7,672 nt of DNA from an uncultured Collinsella sp. GTDB lineage: Bacteria; Actinomycetota; Coriobacteriia; Coriobacteriales; Coriobacteriaceae. Both the position numbers and the translations under genes were made by a program. The notes under the pieces were generated by a model, which saw only the letters and a program-made list of their open reading frames with translations, was not told the DNA's origin and searched no databases. This document shows positions 1 to 6,687 of this stretch, piece by piece (the first letter of the stretch is position 1; every line of letters starts with the position of its first letter). Location: assembly GCA_937969105.1 (NCBI GenBank), contig CALBUZ010000176.1, positions 1-7,672 of the forward strand, in the 5' to 3' direction.

Positions 1-96
1 AGCGCGCAGAAGGATATAGAAGCCTAAGAGATAGGCGAAGAGATACCACACGTAATCGGGCAGCCAAAGGTGGTAAATGTATACTGACTTTCGCAT
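1..96 (-). CDS. Possible 5' fragment of a membrane protein gene, running off the left edge
   Basis: An ATG at 96-94 opens a minus-strand frame of 32 codons that stays open to the window edge. It encodes a strongly hydrophobic, aromatic-rich segment (MRKSVYIYHLWLPDYVW, then a run of Leu, Tyr and Phe), which is the composition of a first transmembrane helix. An in-frame TAA lies directly before the ATG, so the start cannot lie further upstream. Against it: there is no Shine-Dalgarno sequence upstream, because that DNA is the start of the divergent tRNA-Ser gene, and the frame overlaps that tRNA's probable promoter. It could be a leaderless gene, a remnant or chance. No family is recognised. Confidence 0.25.
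   Translation of the reverse strand, partial: MRKSVYIYHLWLPDYVWYLFAYLLGFYILLRA
80..85 (+). promoter_or_regulatory. Probable -10 box of the tRNA-Ser promoter
   Basis: TATACT matches the sigma-70-type -10 consensus at five of six positions and lies 16 bp before the mature 5' end of tRNA-Ser(GGA), a normal distance for a short tRNA leader. No convincing -35 hexamer is seen 16-18 bp upstream, so the promoter is assigned on the -10 box and its position alone. Confidence 0.4.
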
Positions 97-101
97 TTAA
101 C

Positions 102-192
102 GGAGAGTTGTCCGAGTGGCCGAAGGAGCACGATTGGAAATCGTGTAGGCGTCAAAAGCGTCTCCAGGGTTCAAATCCCTGACTCTCCGCCA
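102..192 (+). tRNA. tRNA-Ser(GGA)
   Basis: This class II tRNA of 91 nt has an acceptor stem GGAGAGT (102-108) paired with ACTCTCC (182-188), discriminator G at 189 and an encoded CCA at 190-192. The anticodon stem CACGA/TCGTG (129-133, 141-145) encloses the loop TTGGAAA, giving anticodon GGA at 136-138, which reads UCC and UCU. The long variable arm is typical of serine tRNAs, and the T arm carries GGTTCAAAT. It is followed after 39 nt by a second serine tRNA on the same strand. Confidence 0.97.
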
Positions 193-202
193 GAACTTCC
201 CG

Positions 203-225
203 CGGCGCCCATGAGGCGCCGTTTT
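203..225 (+). terminator. Hairpin plus short T run between the two tRNA-Ser genes
   Basis: CGGCGCC (203-209) and GGCGCCG (215-221) form a perfect 7-bp GC-rich stem with a 5-nt loop, followed by TTTT. This is the form of a short intrinsic terminator. Only six bases separate it from the next tRNA, and the whole gap is 39 nt, so there is hardly room for a separate promoter. It is therefore more likely a leaky terminator or a processing hairpin within a joint transcript. Confidence 0.6.
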
Positions 226-231
226 ACCCTT

Positions 232-322
232 GGAGGGGTGGCAGAGCGGTTGAATGCGGCGGTCTCGAAAACCGTTTGGCCTGTATAAGGTCACGAGGGT
301 TCGAATCCCTCCTCCTCCGCCA
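232..322 (+). tRNA. tRNA-Ser(CGA)
   Basis: This class II tRNA of 91 nt has an acceptor stem GGAGGGG (232-238) paired with CTCCTCC (312-318) including one G-U pair, discriminator G at 319 and encoded CCA at 320-322. The anticodon stem GCGGT/ACCGT (259-263, 271-275) encloses CTCGAAA, giving anticodon CGA at 266-268, which reads UCG. It has the long variable arm of serine tRNAs and a T loop with GGTTCGAAT. It is probably transcribed with the preceding tRNA-Ser(GGA), since little space is left for its own promoter. Confidence 0.97.
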
Positions 323-334
323 TTTTTGTTGAGA

Positions 335-360
335 AAGCTCCCAATATTGGGGGCTTTTTT
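335..360 (+). terminator. Intrinsic terminator after the tRNA-Ser pair
   Basis: AAGCTCCC (335-342) pairs with GGGGGCTT (349-356) with one G-U pair, and the stem can extend into AA/TT. The loop is AT-rich and the stem runs into six T residues (355-360). Its position, 12 nt after the encoded CCA, fits termination of the tRNA transcript. Confidence 0.8.
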
Positions 361-392
361 GTTATCGAAATACGTCTCGATCCCACGCTTCC

Positions 393-472
393 CCAAACAT
401 GTACGTCACCCTCCAAAACCGACATTTTTCGACATCTTTGAAGGCTGACGTACACGTTTGGATTGAGCTCAC
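393..472. repeat. Palindromic repeat element, copy 1 (inverted relative to copy 2)
   Basis: Read on the minus strand, this 80-bp element matches 1583-1663 with five substitutions and one single-base insertion. Within it, 393-417 and 437-461 are 25-bp inverted arms agreeing at 22 positions (CCAAACATGTACGTCACCC and the complementary arm). They are separated by 19 bases containing the direct repeat CGACAT-TTTT-CGACAT. Outside the palindrome, the match to copy 2 continues for 11 bases only on the side facing the nuclease gene (ATTGAGCTCAC, 462-472). The element begins 10 bp after the nuclease stop codon and could fold in that mRNA, but no T run follows, so it is not a standard terminator. It resembles a REP- or MITE-type element; no family name can be given. 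Confidence 0.85.
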
Positions 473-482
473 GGGAGTGGCA

Positions 483-1490
483 CTATTCGGAAGGTGCCTC
501 TTCGTCTCGCATGCCTTTCCAGTTGCGGATAAGCGCCTTGCGTAGTTCGTTTTGCTCTCGCTGGTACCCGCTGTCGGTACAGCGAGGCATGCCGAGTGCT
601 TCGCGAATGTTGTTCATGGCGCGGTGAAAGGCGAGCTGGCTACCGAACTGAGCCGAAGTGAGCGTAACGATTCGATATCCCATTTGGGAGAGAACGGCCT
701 CTCGCTCCGCATCTGCTCCCTTGCGCTCGAACTCATCGTGAAAGCCACCCTTATATTCGATACCGAGCTCCTTGCGCTTGTAGGTAACGAGCGCATCGAT
801 TTTGAGTGTTCGAGCTTTGGCGCAATGCCAGAGACGTTGAGGGATCTCGAGCGGCTTGTTGAGTTCGATACCTCGGATGCCAACGCCGCCGTCGCTTACT
901 GGGAGCGAGAGGGCGATTGCCGAAGCGGTCTCCATAGGCGAGGCCGAGCGATTGTAGATGTGCCTGAGCGCGAGCCGTGCACGTGTGGCACCGGGTTTGC
1001 CGGGGTGCCGATCGAGCAGTTCGGTTATTTCATCCTTGGAGGTGGTGGCTGGTTGCTCGGTATAAGGGTCGGCGGGATTGAGCCCCATGCGATAATCGCC
1101 GCAAACTTCATAGCCATATTCGAGGTATTCGATCCTATCCATCCACTCGGCAGCGAGCACGAAGGTGAAGGCTTCGTCGGTGATGAAGATTCCGGGCGTC
1201 AACTCGTCAATATGCTCGTAGGGAAGATTTTGTCCAAGAATGTGGCAAATGACGCCTTTGGTGCGAATTCGCTCGAATTCGAATACAACCGAGATATCGA
1301 TAGTTTTGAGCATATCGGACGGAATGCCGCAGTCGGTAAGGGCCTGTCGTATGCGCGCAACGCGTTGCTGGGTGGAGATGCCTCCTACGCCTATCTGGTA
1401 GTCGTGCCGCGCAAGAGACTGAACCAAATTCTGGGGCGCATGATGGACAAGCCATGCGGTTTTATGCGAAATGAGAACAGGAGTATCCAT
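483..1490 (-). CDS. DUF559/VSR-like endonuclease-domain protein
   Basis: This 335-residue protein starts at ATG 1490-1488, with GAGAGG (1502-1497) six bases upstream. Residues from about 183 resemble the DUF559 (VSR-like, PDDEXK-type) nuclease family. They include SPMETASAIALSLP (184-197), the acidic position in KIDALV (D232), the E-x-K-like IEYKGGFHD (E245, K247, H251), DAEREAVLSQMGYR (260-273), and a terminal VTLTSAQF strand. The first 180 residues begin LISHKTAWLVHHAP, a pattern that loosely recalls AbiEi-type or DUF559-associated N-termini of actinobacteria; its role is unknown. The expected activity, inferred only from the family, is metal-dependent DNA cleavage or a related DNA-binding role. 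By eye the gene is less GC-rich than its neighbours and is flanked by inverted palindromic elements, suggesting acquisition. No methylase or antitoxin partner is adjacent. Confidence 0.85.
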   Translation of the reverse strand: MDTPVLISHKTAWLVHHAPQNLVQSLARHDYQIGVGGISTQQRVARIRQALTDCGIPSDMLKTIDISVVFEFERIRTKGVICHILGQNLPYEHIDELTPGIFITDEAFTFVLAAEWMDRIEYLEYGYEVCGDYRMGLNPADPYTEQPATTSKDEITELLDRHPGKPGATRARLALRHIYNRSASPMETASAIALSLPVSDGGVGIRGIELNKPLEIPQRLWHCAKARTLKIDALVTYKRKELGIEYKGGFHDEFERKGADAEREAVLSQMGYRIVTLTSAQFGSQLAFHRAMNNIREALGMPRCTDSGYQREQNELRKALIRNWKGMRDEEAPSE

Positions 1491-1545
1491 TGAGGGCCTC
1501 TCGCTCTGAGCCGGTATCCAACTCTTATGTCCGTTGAAGTGGGGG

Positions 1546-1551
1546 AATATA
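1546..1551 (-). promoter_or_regulatory. Candidate -10 box for the nuclease gene
   Basis: Read on the minus strand, this is TATATT, five of six matches to the -10 consensus, about 55 bp before the nuclease start codon. The -35 position would fall inside the neighbouring 18-bp palindrome, and no good -35 match is seen there. That would suit a promoter under operator control but does not prove it. Confidence 0.35.
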
Positions 1552-1557
1552 CCGGAT

Positions 1558-1575
1558 GTGAGTAAATTAACTCAC
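1558..1575. promoter_or_regulatory. Near-perfect 18-bp palindrome, candidate operator
   Basis: GTGAGT (1558-1563) and ACTCAC (1570-1575) are perfect inverted half-sites around AAATTA, whose centre AATT is also symmetric, leaving one mismatched pair. The size and AT-rich centre suit a dimeric repressor site. It lies six bases upstream of the candidate -10 box of the nuclease gene, so a bound protein would cover the -35 region. The regulator is unknown; the nuclease itself is one possibility. Confidence 0.4.
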
Positions 1576-1582
1576 TCATGCT

Positions 1583-1663
1583 GTGAGCTCAATCCAAACA
1601 TGTACGCCAGCCTCCAAAGATGTCAAAAAATGTCGTTTTTGGAGGGTGACGTACATGTTTTGG
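1583..1663. repeat. Palindromic repeat element, copy 2 (inverted relative to copy 1)
   Basis: This 81-bp element matches the reverse complement of 393-472. Arms at 1594-1618 and 1638-1663 form the imperfect palindrome; one arm carries an extra T in the run before GG. The 19-base centre (1619-1637) holds inverted-orientation versions of the GACAT direct repeat. The conserved extension GTGAGCTCAAT (1583-1593) again faces the nuclease gene, so the two copies bracket that gene symmetrically. The element lies between the divergent nuclease and TRIC genes and inside a longer plus-strand open frame that is probably not translated this far upstream. Confidence 0.85.
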
Positions 1664-1794
1664 ATCCCTGGCATTCCAGCAGCGCCACGCCCGCGCCCAG
1701 TCCCGACCGTTTGCCGAGCAATAGGGTCGCAATCGGCGCCGAACATGTACTATGTACGGGCATTGTCCAAACCCGTAACTCAAAGGACCCCATC

Positions 1795-2484
1795 TTGCCC
1801 GTCGTCGCCGCTATAACCGTTACCTCACATGCCTCGGATGCCATGGTCGCTATCCCATTTTGGCTCGAGATGTTCGCCGTTGTCGCTGCATCGATCTCGG
1901 GCGTGCTGGTTGCGCGCGAACACAAGCTCGACCTGGTGGGCGCGGTCGCGCTCGCGGTGGTCTGCGGTCTGGGCGGCGGTCTTTTGCGCGATATGACACT
2001 CCAGGTCGGCAACGTCTACATCCTCAACCAGCCAATGGCGCTGCCGCTCTCCATCGCCACGGCGGCCATCATCTACATCTTCCCGGCAATCGTCGATAAA
2101 CCCGAGAAACTCATCCCATTGCTCGATATCATCTCGGTCGGCATCTACGCCGCCACCGGAGCGGACAAAGCACTGGTTTATGGCTTTGCGCCGGCCGTAT
2201 GCATCATGATGGGCTTCTTCACCGCGGTGGGTGGCGGCATGTTGCGCGACGGCTTTATGGGCGTGGTTCCGGGCATTTTCCAACGTACTAACTTTTATGC
2301 CATCGCAGCCATCGCCGGATCGACAAGCTATGTGTGTCTCGTTATGAGCGGCATCATGAGCAATATCGCCGCACTGGTCGTATGCGTTGCCGTGACCATG
2401 GGTCTGCGCTGGCTCTCACTGCGCTTTGACATCAAAAGCCCCACCGAGGAAGACATCGCGCGCTTCTTGCATCGCAAAAAGTAG
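1795..2484 (+). CDS. Trimeric intracellular cation channel (TRIC/UPF0126) family membrane protein
   Basis: The protein is a predicted seven-helix inner-membrane member of the TRIC/UPF0126 family; in this family prokaryotic homologues form trimeric monovalent-cation (K+) channels. Two internal repeats each carry the hallmark glycine-rich motif ending in Arg-Asp: GGGLLRD (60-66) and GGGMLRD (146-152). The frame is open from 1534, but that extension crosses the palindromic repeat and reads as non-family sequence. The TTG at 1795 is preceded by AAAGGA (1782-1787) with a 7-base spacing, giving 229 residues, near the family's usual 200-230. ATG at 1843 would give 213 residues and is the alternative. 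The charged tail (SPTEEDIARFLHRKK) is cytoplasmic-looking. No clear promoter or terminator was found; the bactofilin-like gene follows after 106 bp. Confidence 0.9.
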   Translation: MPVVAAITVTSHASDAMVAIPFWLEMFAVVAASISGVLVAREHKLDLVGAVALAVVCGLGGGLLRDMTLQVGNVYILNQPMALPLSIATAAIIYIFPAIVDKPEKLIPLLDIISVGIYAATGADKALVYGFAPAVCIMMGFFTAVGGGMLRDGFMGVVPGIFQRTNFYAIAAIAGSTSYVCLVMSGIMSNIAALVVCVAVTMGLRWLSLRFDIKSPTEEDIARFLHRKK

Positions 2485-2553
2485 ACAGCACGGCACAGCC
2501 CTTCGAAATGCAACCGAGAGGTTCTTTTAGAGCGCGCGCACGTTGGGTACCCT

Positions 2554-2578
2554 GTTAGATATATGCCGAGTATCTAAC
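2554..2578 (+). promoter_or_regulatory. Perfect 8-bp inverted repeat abutting the ribosome binding site
   Basis: GTTAGATA (2554-2561) and TATCTAAC (2571-2578) are exact inverted repeats around nine bases. The right arm ends at the base before GAAGGA (2579-2584), the Shine-Dalgarno sequence of the next gene. It could be a repressor-binding site or a leader hairpin placed to affect translation. It lacks a T run, so it is not a terminator. Confidence 0.4.
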
Positions 2579-2590
2579 GAAGGATTCACT

Positions 2591-3736
2591 ATGCCTTGCA
2601 ACCTAGAACCGTCGACCAAGCGCCGCAAAGCGCTGGGCCGCATCGCCCTTCTATTCGCACTGATCGCGCTCGCGCTCACCGCACTTCCCACGGCGTCGTT
2701 CGCCGGCACAGACACCGCGGGCAACGTGCTCGCAACCGAAGTTGACTCAAATCCGTCTGGCGTCGAAGGCGACCTGTACTGGGCCGGCCAAAGCCTTAAC
2801 CTAGACGACGCCTCCATCGGCCGCGATATTATCGCGGCCGGCGAGAGCTTGTCGATTCGCGATTGCACCGTAGGCGGAGCCGTCCGCCTGGCGGCGCGCA
2901 CCATCGATATCTCCAAAACCGCAATCGATGGCAGCGTGACGGTAGCCGGTCAGCATGTCGTGCTCAACACCGGTAGCGCCGCCAACTGTTTTTACGCGAT
3001 GGGCGAGACAGTTGCCCTGCGCGGCTCCGCCAAGTCGGCAGCACTCGCGGGCAGTACGGTAACCATCGACGGCACCGTCGAGGGCGATGTCGAGGTTTGG
3101 GCCGATAAGCTCGTCTTGGGCAAGAACGCCCGCATTACCGGCACCGTGAACGCGCATGTTTCCGAGGAGCCCGAGCGCGCCGCAGGAGCCGAGGTCGGCG
3201 CACTCAAGATCGACCGCACCGAGAACGAAGATACTTCCACCCTTAACGATGTCATCGGCGGCATCGTGGCCGCAGCACTCTCGACCTGCTTTATCGCCCT
3301 GTTGCTCGAGCTCGTCTTTCCGCGCGCGACCGCCAGCGCCGCCGGCATGCTTCACCAGCGCCCCACGCCCCTGTGGGTGAGCGGTCTTCTGGGTACGGTA
3401 GCCATTGTCCCTGCCGTATTGTTGCTGATTATCTCGATTGCCGGCCTGTCGCTTGCCGGAGCCCTCATGTGCGCCGTGATCGGCGTCGCGCTGGTCTCCA
3501 CCGCTTTTGCGGGCTGCTCGATCGCTCGCATGGTCGGACATAACCAGAACCGCTACGCCATGGCCGCCGTCGGCGGTGTGGCCGCAGGCGCCCTCACAGG
3601 ACTTCCCCTCATCGGCGGCTTCATCAGCGGCGTGGCCTTTGTCTTTATGCTCGGCTACGTTATCCAGATCATCTGGCGCAACGCCCACCTCAAGCCCCAA
3701 CAAGCCTCCAACACGCCAGGACTCCCCACCGCCTAG
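2591..3736 (+). CDS. Exported bactofilin-like (polymer-forming) repeat protein with C-terminal membrane helices
   Basis: The start is ATG 2591, six bases after GAAGGA; a TTG at 2543 in the same frame lacks a ribosome site. The 381-residue protein has a Sec-type signal (KRRK at 10-13, hydrophobic 15-32, likely cleavage after ASFA, residue 38). Residues about 45-190 are short glycine-centred repeats of the bactofilin (DUF583, polymer-forming) type, such as GRDIIAAGESLSI, DGSVTVAGQHVVL and GTVEGDVEVWADKLVLG, expected to fold as a right-handed beta-helix. After a charged linker (191-218), the C-terminal part is hydrophobic (about 219-242, 260-315 and 324-362), giving around five helices, and ends in a polar tail. 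The family forms filaments or scaffolds; here the signal peptide puts the helix outside the membrane. The exact role is unknown. Confidence 0.8.
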   Translation: MPCNLEPSTKRRKALGRIALLFALIALALTALPTASFAGTDTAGNVLATEVDSNPSGVEGDLYWAGQSLNLDDASIGRDIIAAGESLSIRDCTVGGAVRLAARTIDISKTAIDGSVTVAGQHVVLNTGSAANCFYAMGETVALRGSAKSAALAGSTVTIDGTVEGDVEVWADKLVLGKNARITGTVNAHVSEEPERAAGAEVGALKIDRTENEDTSTLNDVIGGIVAAALSTCFIALLLELVFPRATASAAGMLHQRPTPLWVSGLLGTVAIVPAVLLLIISIAGLSLAGALMCAVIGVALVSTAFAGCSIARMVGHNQNRYAMAAVGGVAAGALTGLPLIGGFISGVAFVFMLGYVIQIIWRNAHLKPQQASNTPGLPTA

Positions 3737-3741
3737 CCGCA

Positions 3742-3802
3742 ACCACCACAAAAGGGCCAGGCACCTTTGTGGTGGTGCAAAGCAACCTGACCCCATTGCA
3801 CC
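3742..3802. repeat. Two abutting hairpins, REP-like intergenic repeat
   Basis: ACCACCACAAAAGG (3742-3755) pairs with CCTTTGTGGTGGT (3764-3776) with one bulged A and an 8-base loop. The sequence GGTGCAA (3774-3780) then pairs with TTGCACC (3796-3802) around a 15-base loop. The two structures share three bases. The paired-palindrome arrangement and the CCAGGCACC / CCTGACCCC cores look like a dispersed intergenic repeat of the REP type, but only one copy is in this window. It lies between convergent genes. Confidence 0.5.
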
Positions 3803-3804
3803 AA

Positions 3805-3840
3805 AAAGGGCGCCGACCATTGCGGTCGACGCCCTTTCTT
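3805..3840. terminator. Bidirectional intrinsic terminator between convergent genes
   Basis: AAAGGGCGCCGACC (3805-3818) pairs with GGTCGACGCCCTTT (3824-3837) over 14 positions with one mismatch and a 5-base loop. TTTCTT follows on the plus strand, and a run of five A residues (3803-3807) gives a U tract on the minus strand. It can serve both the plus-strand bactofilin-like gene and the minus-strand typA, whose stop codon is 28 bp away. Confidence 0.85.
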
Positions 3841-3864
3841 GTTGGCGGTTATAAGCCCCAGCGC

Positions 3865-5703
<1,839 letters not shown>

Positions 5704-5820
5704 GTAGTTCCCCTATCTTCTATCCATATACAAACGGCACGCGTATGCGGCCCGCCCAGCAACACAACGCTCGGCGGGAATATTGAGCCTTTTACCGAAA
5801 ACTCGTTTATTTTAGCGATT

Positions 5821-6270
5821 TTAGATGAGAGGGGTTTCCTCACCTGCAGGTTCAGGGTCGCTCCACATAAAACCATCGCCGGCACCCATGCCCTCATACA
5901 GCACGTACGCCGAAAAGCCGCTCTCGAGCGTCGTCTCAAAGAAGCTCACGAGCAGAGCGTCGTGATAGCCGCCGTCAATCTCGACGCAGCCGGTGTAGCC
6001 GATGGCATAGCGGGCGATGCGGCCCAGGCCTTCATCCTTAAGACCCATCTTGTGCTCGGAGATAAAGTTGGTGGCAGCCTCCAGGCATGCCTCCTCGCCG
6101 TCCTCGTCGAGTGCCGCCAGATAGCGGTTGGAAGCAGCGTCCTCGATCGCCACAACTACGCCCGGATTCTCGCCGGCGGCAAGGTCGTCCAAGAACGCGC
6201 CAATCAGGTCACACACCATGGCGTCGAGCTCGGCGGAGACGTTACCGGCGTCCTGCATATCCTGTGCCAT
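5821..6270 (-). CDS. Conserved-looking small acidic protein of unknown function
   Basis: The 149-residue acidic soluble protein starts at ATG 6270-6268 with GGAAGG (6283-6278) seven bases upstream. It has no signal peptide or membrane segment and no catalytic motif that can be named. The first half is helical and acidic (ELDAMVCDLIGAFLDDLAAG at 14-33). The middle and end contain likely strands (ARYAIGYTGCVEID, HDALLVSFFETT, SGFSAYVLYEG), so it may be a small alpha/beta domain. It lies 30 bp after the small membrane-protein gene on the same strand, which suggests cotranscription, and 117 bp before typA. Normal codon use and a good ribosome site support a real gene. The family is not recognised. 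Confidence 0.75.
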   Translation of the reverse strand: MAQDMQDAGNVSAELDAMVCDLIGAFLDDLAAGENPGVVVAIEDAASNRYLAALDEDGEEACLEAATNFISEHKMGLKDEGLGRIARYAIGYTGCVEIDGGYHDALLVSFFETTLESGFSAYVLYEGMGAGDGFMWSDPEPAGEETPLI

Positions 6271-6300
6271 CTTTAGACCTTCCCATCGAGTCTGGCGTCG

Positions 6301-6657
6301 TTACAGTTCTTGTGCCTCGGCGGCGATCTTAGCAGCGGCATCGCGGGCGCGCATCATGTCCATCGCACGCTTGTCGAGTACCTTGATCTGGTTGGTCAGC
6401 ATTACTACATCGACCACACCCCAGATTACCAAGCCTGTTGAAATCGAAAACCCAAGCGCACCAACTGTACCACGAAGACGAGAACAGATTACTGCGACAA
6501 GGGCGGAGATGATAACCATCTTGATATAGGAGCCGCGGCGTTCGCGAAGCGTGCGGGCCTGCGTCACATAGGCGATGCGAGCTGCCTCGGATGCCTCCGA
6601 GCGCATTTGGGCTTCACGCGAGATGGCGGCCGCTTCAGCCGATACGCGGGTACCCAT
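6301..6657 (-). CDS. Small two-helix membrane protein of unknown function
   Basis: The frame extends to an ATG at 6687 that directly abuts the stop of the upstream gene, but that ATG has no ribosome site. The second ATG (6657-6655) has GGAGAGG (6670-6664) with a six-base spacing and is chosen, giving 118 residues. The N-terminal 40 residues are helical and rich in Ala, Glu and Arg (VSAEAAAISREAQMRSEASE). Two hydrophobic helices follow at about 45-60 (YIKMVIISALVAVI) and 64-87 (TVGALGFSISTGLVIWGVV), then a charged helical tail (IKVLDKRAMDMMRARDAAAK). This gives a hairpin membrane anchor with both ends on one side, probably cytoplasmic. It sits between the BFN gene (30-bp gap) and the acidic-protein gene (30-bp gap). 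No named family is recognised. Confidence 0.75.
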   Translation of the reverse strand: MGTRVSAEAAAISREAQMRSEASEAARIAYVTQARTLRERRGSYIKMVIISALVAVICSRLRGTVGALGFSISTGLVIWGVVDVVMLTNQIKVLDKRAMDMMRARDAAAKIAAEAQEL

Positions 6658-6687
6658 CAGCGACCTCTCCGCTCGCGTGCCAGACAT

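Noticed and set aside
552..1493. 313-codon plus-strand open frame
   Set aside because: It is antisense to the DUF559-like gene, matches no recognisable family and lacks a suitable ribosome site. The minus-strand reading has family motifs and a good start.
379..1668. GATCCC at 379-384 and 1663-1668 as a target-site duplication around the cassette
   Set aside because: The left copy is nine bases away from the element border and the right one overlaps it, so the geometry is wrong; a six-base match is easily chance.
1743..1760. AACATGTAC followed by TATGTACGG as a third, decayed repeat copy
   Set aside because: Only about nine bases match the element arm and nothing of the rest aligns.
2511..2528. 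AACC-GAGA-GGTT followed by CTTTT as a terminator for the TRIC gene
   Set aside because: A four-bp stem is too weak to support; the two plus-strand genes may simply be read together.
2801..3820. 339-codon minus-strand open frame
   Set aside because: It is the antisense shadow of the bactofilin-like gene and runs through the intergenic hairpins; its Gly/Asp/His-rich composition is typical of a shadow.
5704..5820. Promoter or leader structure for typA
   Set aside because: The stretch has AT-rich segments and a CCCGCC/GGCGGG pair with a long loop, but no -35/-10 pair with proper spacing and no convincing hairpin could be assigned.
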